In this document: piece after piece, positions 26,918 through 35,480 of the stretch | How the letters are laid out: every line of letters starts with the position of its first letter | How positions within the stretch are numbered: position 1 is the first letter of the stretch | Assembly: GCA_016713985.1 (NCBI GenBank) | Contig: JADJOD010000002.1 | Location: 94,840-158,839 of the forward strand | Source of the DNA: Lewinellaceae bacterium | GTDB taxonomy: Bacteria; Bacteroidota; Bacteroidia; Chitinophagales; Saprospiraceae | Direction: 5' to 3' | Length of the DNA stretch: 64,000 nucleotides | Notes under the pieces: model-generated | Database searches by the model: none | The model's input: the letters and a program-made list of their open reading frames with translations, nothing else | Told to the model about the DNA's origin: nothing | Program-made: the position numbers and the translations under genes

Positions 26918-28051
26918 AGAATCATTTTCACCGTCACGAACGACCTGAGTTACGACCAGCGGATGCATCGCATCTGCGGTTCGCTTGCGGCCAAAGGGCA
27001 CCGGGTATTGCTCGTTGGCAGGGCCCTCCCGCGCTCTGTTCCGCTGGAAAACAAGGTGTTCGAGCAAAAAAGGTTGATTTGTTTTTTTTATAAAGGATTT
27101 CCGTTTTACGCCGAATACAACCTCCGGCTTTTCTTTTTCCTGCTTTTTGCCTCCTTCGACGCCGTTTGTTCTATCGACCTCGATTCCTTGCCCGCCGGCT
27201 GTCTGGCAACCTTGCTTCGCCGAAAAAAAAGAGTGTTCGATGCACATGAATATTTCACCCAGGTGCCGGAAGTGGTGAACCGCCCTGCCGTTCAGTTTTT
27301 TTGGGAAATGGTGGCCAAACTTTGCCTGCCGTTTTACAAACACGCCTATACTGTTGGCCCCGCTCTGGCTAAGATATTCAGCGAACGCTACAAGCTTTCC
27401 TTCGGCGTGGTGCGGAACGTGCCCCGCGCAAGTGTGCCCGGAAAAAAAACAGGGCGCCCCAAGTTTAACCTGCCGCCGGACCCCGGCGTTCTTTATATGG
27501 GCGCTTTAAATGAAGCACGTGGCATCGAAACAGCGCTTGAAGCGCTGCAACACCTCGAGCAGGTGCACCTTTGGCTGGCCGGAGAAGGAGATTTGTCGGA
27601 TTCGTTGCGCCGATTGGCCGCGGAATTGGGTGTGGAAAAAAAAGTGACTTTTCTCGGTTATGTCAAACCGGAAGACCTGCACGAACTGGCAGCACATTCC
27701 TGGCTGGGATTGAATCTGCTGGAGAACCGGGGCCTGAGTTATTACTATTCCCTCGCCAACAAATTTTTCGCCTCCGTACAGGTTGGCGTACCCATACTGA
27801 CGATGGATTTTCCGGAATACCGGGCACTCAACAACGAGTATGAAGTGGCCGTTTTATTGCCGGAACTGACGCCACAGATCGTCGCCAGCACCATTGATAA
27901 CCTTCTGAAAAACAAAAACTTATATGAAAGTTTACACCAAAATTGCCAACTCGCCGCCAAAGACTGGAATTGGGAAAAAGAGGAAGGTGTTTTGTTAAAC
28001 ATCTGGGAGCGTGTTTTTCAAGGCACCCGTAACACGGACTTCAGTTCGTGA
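26915..28051 (+). CDS. family 4-like glycosyltransferase (GT-B fold)
   Basis: 378 residues. N-terminal half: IIFTVTNDLSYDQRMHRICG (about 3-22), as in GT4 enzymes, and DAHEYFTQVPEV (about 109-120). C-terminal half has the nucleotide-sugar-binding region with VLYMGALNEARGIETALEAL (about 193-212), LAGEGDLSDSLRR and SLANKFFASVQVGVPIL (about 280-296). The acceptor is unknown; such genes act in surface glycan synthesis. Start and end are both unusual: the ATG lies in the last unit of the repeat before it, and the final residues GTRNTDFSS are encoded by another repeat (28029 onward), which supplies the stop. Confidence 0.85.
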   Translation: MRIIFTVTNDLSYDQRMHRICGSLAAKGHRVLLVGRALPRSVPLENKVFEQKRLICFFYKGFPFYAEYNLRLFFFLLFASFDAVCSIDLDSLPAGCLATLLRRKKRVFDAHEYFTQVPEVVNRPAVQFFWEMVAKLCLPFYKHAYTVGPALAKIFSERYKLSFGVVRNVPRASVPGKKTGRPKFNLPPDPGVLYMGALNEARGIETALEALQHLEQVHLWLAGEGDLSDSLRRLAAELGVEKKVTFLGYVKPEDLHELAAHSWLGLNLLENRGLSYYYSLANKFFASVQVGVPILTMDFPEYRALNNEYEVAVLLPELTPQIVASTIDNLLKNKNLYESLHQNCQLAAKDWNWEKEEGVLLNIWERVFQGTRNTDFSS

Positions 28052-28152
28052 TTTTAACCTATTTGAGGAAGTATGGCAAGGTTGTTACATCGTCGGTAAC
28101 ACGGACTTCAGTTCGTGATTTTACCCCCGCACGAACTGAAGTTCGCGCTACC
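28029..28152. repeat. direct plus inverted repeat between convergent genes
   Basis: A perfect 28-base direct repeat occurs at 28029-28056 and 28096-28123 (core cggacttcagttcgtg), and an inverted copy of the core at 28130-28145 with one mismatch. Copy two and the inverted copy form a strong hairpin with a short loop. The first copy encodes the last residues and stop of the glycosyltransferase; the inverted copy ends next to the fabH stop (TAG, 28148-28150). No T-run follows. Confidence 0.85.
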
Positions 28153-29116
28153 ACTGGATGACCGTGCCCGCATAGGTCAGGCCGCCGCCGAATCCGAGGA
28201 TCATGATACGATCTCCCCGTTTCACTTTGCCCGACTGTATCCCGTTGTACAGCGCCAACGGGATGGATGCGGAGGAGGTATTGCCGTAGTTGACAATACT
28301 TTCGAGGGTTTTTTCCAAGGGAAAACCGGTTTCATTACAGATGGCCTCTATAATGCGAAGATTAGCGCTGTGGGGTACAAACCAGTCGATCTGGTCCAGC
28401 GTGAGTCCGTTTTTGGCGGCCAATACCTTCATTTGTTCAGACATTTTGATGACGGCCCACTTGAACACCTTGCGGCCATTCTGCACAATCTTTCTGTTCA
28501 TGCTAATGGGCTGACCGTCAATCTCTTTTGCAAAACCTGAAATGTACAGGTCGATACCGCCTTCTCCATTGGCGCCGGTGACGCAGGCCCCGATATTGCC
28601 GTTTTCCGATGCTTCGATCAATACAGCCCCCGACCCGTCGCCAAAAAGCATACAGGAAGAGCGGTCGGTAAAATCGGTTATTTTGGAAAGTGTTTCGCCG
28701 GCGATCACCAGGATTTTCCGGTGTGTGCCTGCGGCGATCAGCCCTTTTGCCAATACGATGCCGTATGAAAAACCCGCACAGGCGGCATACACATCCAGTG
28801 CGCCGGCTCGTGAAAGCCCCAGTTTGAATTGCAGTCGGCAAGCCACACTGGGCATCGGCTGATCAGGGGTCACGGTAGACACAATGATCATGTCTACGTC
28901 GTCGATCACCACCGAGTATTGCCGGATCATATCCTGCACCGCTTTTGATACAGAGGTTACTGGTGAATTCGTCTTCCTCCGTATGATAACGCGTGCGAAT
29001 ACCGGTACGCGACTGTATCCACTCGTCGGTGGATCTATGATCGCTTCAAAATATTGATTATCAACTCGTTTTTGTGGAACTGCTATACCTATTGCAGTCA
29101 GCCGGGCTTGTGTCAT
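28148..29116 (-). CDS. fabH: beta-ketoacyl-ACP synthase III (compensated frame breaks)
   Basis: Condensing enzyme that starts fatty-acid synthesis from acetyl-CoA and malonyl-ACP. ATG 29116 gives MTQARLTAIGIAVPQKRVDN; the open frame to 29179 adds an unlikely leader. 322 residues. Catalytic cysteine in AACAGFSYG, histidine in VPHSANLRII and asparagine in NYGNTSSAS, the FabH triad. Residues about 29-56 read as nonsense (PPTSGYSRVPVFARV), but the next frame there gives TDEWIQSRTGIRTRYHTEED, the conserved family segment. So one base is missing near 29029-29036 and one extra A is present at 28943-28946. Net length is normal. A second, stand-alone FabH copy is common in Bacteroidota. Confidence 0.9.
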   Translation of the reverse strand: MTQARLTAIGIAVPQKRVDNQYFEAIIDPPTSGYSRVPVFARVIIRRKTNSPVTSVSKAVQDMIRQYSVVIDDVDMIIVSTVTPDQPMPSVACRLQFKLGLSRAGALDVYAACAGFSYGIVLAKGLIAAGTHRKILVIAGETLSKITDFTDRSSCMLFGDGSGAVLIEASENGNIGACVTGANGEGGIDLYISGFAKEIDGQPISMNRKIVQNGRKVFKWAVIKMSEQMKVLAAKNGLTLDQIDWFVPHSANLRIIEAICNETGFPLEKTLESIVNYGNTSSASIPLALYNGIQSGKVKRGDRIMILGFGGGLTYAGTVIQW

Positions 29117-29400
29117 GTTGAACGATATAAAAGGGTCTGTTCGCACTGTCGTATTAGATGGCGCGAAGAAAAAGTGCATCCAAAATAGCTTGGTAATCGG
29201 AAATTATTGCCCGAGGTATCAGTTCAGGTAAGCAGCAACAAAATTAACAAGATCACACGCCTCTTTTTATTGCTATTTTGAAAAAAATAAAATTCAATAG
29301 ATTATTTTTTTGAAATAAATTATTTAAATTAAAAATTTATTAATTCTTCACAAAAAAAGTATTTAATTCCAATTTAAAGAAGGAGATATGTAGAATACGG

Positions 29401-30186
29401 TTAAATTGACAAACCCGGATTGATACTCTCCGAGAGGTTTTTATACAAACCTTTCCAGTCCGGATGGTCCTGCAACAGGGCAAGGTGTCGCCGTATGGTG
29501 TCGGCGTCCCCCCGGATAGCCGGGCCGGTTTGCATACGCGCGGGGGAATCCTGCAGGGCTTTGGCAAGGGTTTCTTCCATCAGCGGGTGCAGGAGTTCGA
29601 AGGTAAGGTTTTTTTCGTCGAGCAGTTTTTCGGCAATGGAAAAACAGTGGTTGGAAAAATTATTGGCGAATACCGCCGCCACGTGTAACGCCGAGCGTTG
29701 TTCATCATTGACCCTGTAAACCAGGTTCCCGATGGTTTTGGCTATTTTTTTCAGGAATAACACGTCGTTTTCCTCCTGCGCGTCTACACAAAAAGGGATT
29801 TTCGACCAGACGGGGGAACGTTCGAAAGAAAACGATTGCAAGGGGTAAAAAACGCCGAAACGACCAAAAAAAGGTTTCAAAACGGCGCCCGGAGTGCCGC
29901 CGGATGTATGGGTCACCAGGGCATCCTGCGAAAAAGGAGCCAGCTGGCCGGCGACGTCGGCAATGGCGTCATCCCGCACTGCCAGAAGAATCCAGTCGGC
30001 GTCGGAAAGCAGTTCCGACCAGTCGTTCGTCCAGTTGCACTGCAGGGTCTGGGCAAGTAATTCGGCGTGTTCCGCCGTTCTGCTTATGACCTGAGCGACC
30101 GATAATCCTTTGGATTTCAATCGTTTCCCCAGGTGCCAGGCAATACGACCGGCGCCAACGATGACAATTTTGGCGGCTGTAGACAT
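29401..30186 (-). CDS. Rossmann-fold DUF2520-type protein
   Basis: 261 residues. N-terminal NAD(P)-binding motif IVIVGAGRIAWHLGKRL (about 7-23), followed by DWILLAVRDDAIADVAGQL (about 64-82), as in the F420/NADP oxidoreductase-like Rossmann family. The C-terminal half (about 125-255) is the helical DUF2520 domain, with VFYPLQSFS and ALHVAAVFANNFSNH motifs. It resembles ketopantoate/pyrroline-carboxylate reductase-type dehydrogenases, but the substrate is unknown. It is followed by a 220-base AT-rich gap before fabH. Confidence 0.85.
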   Translation of the reverse strand: MSTAAKIVIVGAGRIAWHLGKRLKSKGLSVAQVISRTAEHAELLAQTLQCNWTNDWSELLSDADWILLAVRDDAIADVAGQLAPFSQDALVTHTSGGTPGAVLKPFFGRFGVFYPLQSFSFERSPVWSKIPFCVDAQEENDVLFLKKIAKTIGNLVYRVNDEQRSALHVAAVFANNFSNHCFSIAEKLLDEKNLTFELLHPLMEETLAKALQDSPARMQTGPAIRGDADTIRRHLALLQDHPDWKGLYKNLSESINPGLSI

Positions 30187-30222
30187 AAGGCGGAGCAGTG
30201 ATTGTGAGTCGTGAAAGTATGG

Positions 30223-31488
30223 TTATTGCGTCAGCAAAGCATCACAAAGCCAGTTGGCCAATGCCTGGCGGTTGTTTTTTAATACTAAGCGTTGCTGGTC
30301 CCAGTCGTTGCGGATATTCCCGAGTTCAATAAAAACGGCTTTGGGGGTGGTGGTTTCTTTCAGCATATACAGATTCCGGGCGCTTACCGAGCCTTCATAG
30401 CCCCGCTGGCTGCGTTTTTTGACGTATTTCTGCGTAAACGTATTTTGCATGTGAAGGGCTAATTTTCGGCTGGGCTCACTGCCCGGACGAAAATAAAAAA
30501 ACACGTCGGTTTTGGTGTCGCGGGTGCGGGAGTCCACGTGAATTTCGATCAATGTCTGGTTGTCGGGGCCTGCTTTGGCATTTTTGGCGGTAAAATCATT
30601 GATAACATCACAACGTTGCTGCAAACGCTCCTTTTGGTCGCGGGGAATATCCAGGTTTCCCCAAACCTTTTCGTCCTGGTCGCAGGAAAGAAACTCCTGA
30701 TCGCGGATACCGTCGTTTTGATCCCGGACGATCATATACACCACCGCGCCGTGGCTGACCAGCAGCCGGACGAGCCGCAGGGATACGTCATAGGCGTATT
30801 CATCTTCACAAAGTGTGCGGCCCGAACGTTTGCCCTGCGCGCCCGAATCGGGCCCGCCGTGCCCGCTGACGATGTAAAACACCTTCCCTTTTAATTTCTG
30901 GCTGATAAAGGGCGTTTTTGCGTACTTTTTTCCAAAAATGGCGTATGATTTTGTACCCTTCACTAAGGTGCTTTTTTCCCCTTCCATTTTCAGGTCAACG
31001 GCTGCAGCCGCTACCGAAACTCTTTTATCCGTCGGACAGGTCAGTTCGTGCCAGGGCACCCACAATCGTTTGGTTTCCAGGAAATTATCAGTTCTAAGTC
31101 CGGCAGTCAGGGCGTTTTTGTTAAACGTTTCGATTCGTTTGGCCGTTCGCCAGTCCTTGATTCCCAGGGTGGTTCGGATGCTCTTTCCGTTGTACACGAC
31201 CACTTCGACCGGAAGTTTATAATTGACGCCGGGTTTGATCCGGTAGTCTTCTTTCAGGTTGTTGATCTTGAAAAAATGTTCGAGGTTGCATTCGTATTCA
31301 TACAAACCATAACGTTGCAACAAGGCGGGCAGGTCTTCACCGGCCCTGGCGGGCACTTCCAGGTAAATCTTGGGAGCAGCAACACCTTCCGGTCGTTTTT
31401 TTACGGAGCCCGGGGATTTTCCTGATTGACTGATGGCACTGGAGGTGAGAAAGATCAGGCAACACAGGATCATTCGGGACTGGTTCAT
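30223..31488 (-). CDS. N-acetylmuramoyl-L-alanine amidase (Amidase_3)
   Basis: Peptidoglycan amidase, 421 residues from ATG 31488, which begins an N-terminal signal MNQSRMILCCLIFLTSS; upstream ATGs at 31509 and 31518 are possible. About 55-105 resembles a LysM-like module (EDLPALLQRYGLYEYECNLE, then INNLKEDYRIKPGVNYKLP). The catalytic Amidase_3 domain (about 210-415) has the zinc ligands: H in SGHGGPDSGA, E in CEDEYAYD, H in EIHVDSR, and the catalytic E in VFIELGNIRN. It would act in cell separation or wall turnover. It starts the minus-strand group amidase, DUF2520, fabH. Confidence 0.88.
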   Translation of the reverse strand: MNQSRMILCCLIFLTSSAISQSGKSPGSVKKRPEGVAAPKIYLEVPARAGEDLPALLQRYGLYEYECNLEHFFKINNLKEDYRIKPGVNYKLPVEVVVYNGKSIRTTLGIKDWRTAKRIETFNKNALTAGLRTDNFLETKRLWVPWHELTCPTDKRVSVAAAAVDLKMEGEKSTLVKGTKSYAIFGKKYAKTPFISQKLKGKVFYIVSGHGGPDSGAQGKRSGRTLCEDEYAYDVSLRLVRLLVSHGAVVYMIVRDQNDGIRDQEFLSCDQDEKVWGNLDIPRDQKERLQQRCDVINDFTAKNAKAGPDNQTLIEIHVDSRTRDTKTDVFFYFRPGSEPSRKLALHMQNTFTQKYVKKRSQRGYEGSVSARNLYMLKETTTPKAVFIELGNIRNDWDQQRLVLKNNRQALANWLCDALLTQ

Positions 31489-31654
31489 CACAGGTGGAAT
31501 ACGATTCATGGAGTGCAAAAATGAGAAAACCTCCGCGTTTGGCGGTATAATTTTGGCGAAAACACCTTTTTATTCCTATTTGCCACAAGCGATATCGCCA
31601 CGAACTGGATGGGACAGGGAAAATATCTTCATCTTTGCCCGGCAAAGCAGGAAC

Positions 31655-32190
31655 ATGAACAAATCAGCCATCATAACCCGCAACGACCGTTATACCCGCC
31701 GGGTGGAGCAGTTGCTCTCGGCCATGGAATTGTTTTCGGAGGCCAATCTCAACCAAAAACCGGCGGACGGCGGCTGGTCAGCCATTCAGACCATACATCA
31801 CCTGTTGCTCACGGAAGAACTCTCCATGGCCTACATCCGCAAAAAACTGAGTTTTCAACCGGCACTTTCAGCTGCCGGCCCGGGTGCAGTCTGGCGCGGT
31901 TTTTTGCTGTGGGCTTACCTGAGCACTCCTTTCAAATTCAAGGCGCCCAAAAATGTCGGAGACGAAAACCTCCCGGCGTACGCCAGCTGGCTGACACCCG
32001 CATCCGCTGGCAAAATGCCCGCGCCGCCTGGGCTGATTTTTTAAAAAACATGCCGGAAGAAATGGCCGCCCAGGCGATATACAAACACCCCCGGGCCGGA
32101 CGGCTGGGCTGGGCGCAGATGCTTTCTTTTTTTGAAACACACTTCAACAGACACCATAAGCAAATAATAAAAGCCCTTCAGACTTCCTGA
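31655..32190 (+). CDS. DinB-like four-helix protein (frame-broken)
   Basis: About 178 residues after correction. ATG 31655 starts MNKSAIITRNDRYTRRVEQL. GGWSAIQTIHHLLLTEE (about 39-55) has the DinB-type first metal histidine pattern (W-S-x-x-x-x-x-x-H). The last part HPRAGRLGWAQMLSFFETH with HFNRHHKQI carries the other histidines. One base is missing near 31991-31993 (WL must continue as DTRIRWQNARAAW). DinB/YfiT-type proteins are metal-binding thiol transferases or of unknown function. Downstream and adjacent is the first metalloprotease. Confidence 0.75.
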
Positions 32191-32219
32191 TGTTTCATCT
32201 TACCCATCCGTCTCTCAAT

Positions 32220-33755
32220 ATGCGTCTCTTATTTACCCTGCTTTTCGGACTGCTTACAGTCACCCTTTTTGCTCAGGAACCCTCCAAATCCGGCATCAAA
32301 CCCTGCGGCACTCCTGCGGGCATCGATCCCTGGTTGAAACAATACTTTGCCCGACCGGAAACAGCCGTTACCGAACGGTCTTCGGATACCTTATACGTTG
32401 GGCTTCAGATACACCTGCTGGCAAAAGACAACGGATCGGGGCGTTTTTCGCCGGAACGGCTGCTTACCGCATTTTGTCAGTTGAACGCCGACTTTGCGGC
32501 TTCCGGCATCCGCTTCTTTTTAAAAACGACTGGAATCTGATCGACAACACCCTCTGGTACCAGCACAACACCATACCCGAAGGCATCGATATGATGTTGA
32601 CCAACAACGTGGATGGAGCCCTGAATATCTATTTCGGCACCAGCGGCGGGCAACTGCGGTTATAACCTGCCTTATGCCGGTATTTCGATCATGCACAGCT
32701 GCGCCGGCACGGGGTCGCACACCTGGGCGCATGAAGTAGGGCATGCCCTCTCGCTGCCACACCCGTTCATTGGTTGGGAAAACACCAATTATTCATCGGG
32801 CAACCCCACCCCCCTTCAATTGACGTACAACTATACCTATTTCCACGATACCATAGATACCCAGACACCTGCGCCCCTGGATACCGCGCTGGTGGAATAC
32901 CTCGATGGAAGCAATTGCACTGTTGCCGCCGACCTGTTTTGTGATACCAAACCGGACTATCTGAGCAATATCTGGCTCTGCGACGGCCAGGGCAACAGTA
33001 CTCAGAAACAATACGACCCCGCAGGCTCGGAGTTTTATTCCGACGGCACCTTGTTTATGTCCTATTCTTCCGATGAATGCCAGAGCCGTTTTTCGGACGA
33101 TCAAATGATCGCCATGCGCGCCAATTTATTATCGGAAAAAGTAGCCTGGCTGACGGACACTCCTGCGGAAGGCGATATCGCCGGAACGCCGGCATTACTT
33201 GCTCCGGCCGACGGCGAAAATGTGCCGGAAACGGGCGCCGTACTGAGCTGGTCGACAGTGCCCAATGCCACCCATTACCTGTTGCAATATTCCCGGATCA
33301 CATCCTTTCAGGTGAAGGAATTTGAACTGGTGACGACCGATACCTCCTATACCATTGCCGCCGATTTGCTGGCCAACAAAACCTATTACTGGCGGGTGCG
33401 CCCCTTCAATCACTGGTATGCCTGCACCCCGTTTTCACCCCAGCAGAGTTTTGTTGCGGTACCGGTCACCGATGTCGCCCAGCCGGACCAGGACGGCTGG
33501 CGCTGTTATCCTTCTTTATTGACTCAGGGTGAGGCAATTACGCTGGAGTTGCAGGAAAACTGGCTGAACAAAAAAAGCCTTTGCGCCGTTTATGATGCCA
33601 CCGGGCGGCAAATGTGGCAAACGGACCTGATACCCTCCGCTTCCCGGCTACGGCTCCAACTGCCGTCTGCAACCTGGCCGGCAGGCGTCTACCGGCTGAT
33701 TTTTTCGGGAGAAAACGGCGTAAAAACACAAACACTCCTGCTGACCGGTGGATAA
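32220..33755 (+). CDS. secreted zinc metalloprotease, M43/pappalysin-like (two frame breaks)
   Basis: 511 residues after correction. ATG 32220 gives a signal MRLLFTLLFGLLTVTLFAQ. The zinc site HEVGHALSLPH (HExxHxxxxxH) is about residues 170-180, with a Met-turn-like MSYSSDEC further on, as in M43/cytophagalysin proteases. After about residue 330 there is an FN3-like repeat (ATHYLLQYS, then YYWRVRPFN), and the end (LTQGEAITLELQENW and onward to AGVYRLIFSG) is a T9SS type A sorting tail. Two breaks: one base missing at the T-run/A-run 32517-32526 and one extra C at 32651 (GGNCGYNLPYAG follows). It is a diverged tandem copy of the next gene. Confidence 0.83.
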
Positions 33756-33787
33756 ATTGTCGCCGGTTGGCCGTACTCCGATAGTCT

Positions 33788-33820
33788 TTTGTAAAAATTG
33801 CGCCCAAAAACAGACCTTTG
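33788..33820 (+). promoter_or_regulatory. near-consensus promoter for the second metalloprotease
   Basis: TTTG at 33788-33791, 21-base spacer, GACCTTTG at 33813-33820 (one mismatch to TAnnTTTG), 40 bases before ATG 33861. So the tandem copy probably has its own promoter. Confidence 0.4.
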
Positions 33821-33860
33821 CAAAGCAAACCAAGTCCAACTATTCAAACCGCTGTGTGTA

Positions 33861-35363
33861 ATGCGAATCAGACTATTCGTTTTAGTTGTTATTATATCAG
33901 GTATAACTTCCGCCGGTAAGGCACAAAGCCCCGTGGCAAATCAGTGGTGCGGCTATACCGGAAAATCGGCCTGGCTGGATTGGTACCAGATGCACCGGGA
34001 TGAAATCGTAAAAGACCGGGGCGCCGATACGACCTGGCTGTACGTTCCGGTGACGGTCCAGATCGTGGGCGACAACTCCGGAAACGGTTATTTTCCTTTT
34101 GAAAACGCCATCCGGGCCTTGTGCGAAATGAACGAAAATTTCGCCGTCGCGCACATCCGTTTTTATTTTGTGCCCGACGACGCCGTTCGTTATCTGAACA
34201 ATTCCGCCTGGTATCAGCATGAATTCAGCGGCGGCAGCCAACTGATCAATCAAAACAAACTGCCCAACCGCCTGAACGCATTTGTAGTGGGCGACCCGGC
34301 AGGCAATTGCGGGTATGCCTGGCAAAACGCCATTGTCCTGGGCAAAAATTGCTCCGGCGCCAATAACACCACCTGGACCCACGAAGCGGGCCACCACCTG
34401 TCTCTGCCGCATCCGTTTTCGGGCTGGGAGGGTTTCCAGTGGAATTATGCACAACCGGCTCCCGATGAGATCGGCGGCCATGAAGTAGAAAAAACCGACG
34501 GTTCCAATTGCTATTTTTCGGGCGACGGCTTCTGCGACACCAAGCCGGACTACCTGAATGACCGCTGGAATTGCAACAGCAACAAAGAAAGCACGATTCT
34601 GCAGCATGACCCCAACGGCGAAGAATTTCGCTCGGATGCAAGCTTGTACATGGGATATGCCGATGATAATTGTGCCACCCGTTTTACGGAAGAACAAATC
34701 GAGGCCATGCGGTTCAACCTCTACGATGAGCACGAAAGCTACATCAACCAGACCCCGCCGTTCACCGAAATAGACGACGACGCGGTTGTGGGACTGGTCA
34801 GCCCCATTGACAGCCAATACGTACAATACAATAATGTCACACTCACCTGGAACCTTATACCGGACGCCAAGTTTTATGTGGTGGAAATCAGCCCCCTGCC
34901 GAGTTTTTCCCCCCGCGTATTCTACCAGGTCTTTTCTCCCCCGACCACCTCAACAACGGTCAAAAAAGGCCTGTTGAACAACTGGAATATGCATTGGCGG
35001 GTGCGGGCATACAACGAATGGGATATTTGCCAGCCGTATGACAACGTGCAGATAGGCGTTTTCAGAACAAAAAACCTGACCGCAACCAACGATCTGGAAC
35101 GACTTGTTCTGGCTGAGTTATCACCCAACCCCGTTCCGGGAGGCCATCCCGCCGTGCTGAACATTACTTCGGATGAATCTATGGACGTGTCGATGCTGGT
35201 GGCCGATGCTGCCGGCCGGGTTTGTCAGAATCAGGCGATCCGGCTTTCTCCGGGCGAAAACAGCATCGGGATACCAACCGACCACTTGAGCGCCGGCTTT
35301 TACGTGGTGCATATGCACAACGAAAAGGGCTCGTTTATGAAACGTTTTGTGGTAACGGATTAG
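33861..35363 (+). CDS. secreted zinc metalloprotease, M43/pappalysin-like
   Basis: 500 residues, intact. ATG 33861 gives a signal MRIRLFVLVVIISGITSAGKA; the open frame starts at 33798 but adds an implausible leader. Zinc site HEAGHHLSLPH (about 174-184) and Met-turn region YMGYADDNC. Cysteine pattern in DGSNCYFSGDGFCDTKPDY matches the tandem paralogue. An FN3-like domain spans about 330-405, and the tail from LAELSPNPVPGGHP to MKRFVVTD is a T9SS type A sorting domain. Secreted through the outer membrane by T9SS. The two copies share layout and many motifs (NCGYAWQNA vs NCGYNLPYA), showing duplication. Confidence 0.88.
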   Translation: MRIRLFVLVVIISGITSAGKAQSPVANQWCGYTGKSAWLDWYQMHRDEIVKDRGADTTWLYVPVTVQIVGDNSGNGYFPFENAIRALCEMNENFAVAHIRFYFVPDDAVRYLNNSAWYQHEFSGGSQLINQNKLPNRLNAFVVGDPAGNCGYAWQNAIVLGKNCSGANNTTWTHEAGHHLSLPHPFSGWEGFQWNYAQPAPDEIGGHEVEKTDGSNCYFSGDGFCDTKPDYLNDRWNCNSNKESTILQHDPNGEEFRSDASLYMGYADDNCATRFTEEQIEAMRFNLYDEHESYINQTPPFTEIDDDAVVGLVSPIDSQYVQYNNVTLTWNLIPDAKFYVVEISPLPSFSPRVFYQVFSPPTTSTTVKKGLLNNWNMHWRVRAYNEWDICQPYDNVQIGVFRTKNLTATNDLERLVLAELSPNPVPGGHPAVLNITSDESMDVSMLVADAAGRVCQNQAIRLSPGENSIGIPTDHLSAGFYVVHMHNEKGSFMKRFVVTD

Positions 35364-35401
35364 CAGTTTTCCATTTCGGATAAAAATAATTCAACTTTGC
35401 A

Positions 35402-35442
35402 CCGCTCCGGTAGGTACTGCACCTTCGGAGCGGCGCTTTTTT
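35402..35442 (+). terminator. rho-independent terminator after the metalloprotease
   Basis: Arms ccgctccg (35402-35409) and cggagcgg (35426-35433) pair perfectly across a 16-base loop, followed by cgc and six Ts. It lies 39 bases after the protease stop and before the flippase. Confidence 0.7.
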
Positions 35443-35480
35443 AACCGGCACCAACAGGGCCATATTTCCCCCGTTCGAAC

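Noticed and set aside
29380..29395. Strong ribosome-binding-like sequence aaggagatatg
   Set aside because: The ATG is followed at once by TAG, and neighbouring genes run the other way.
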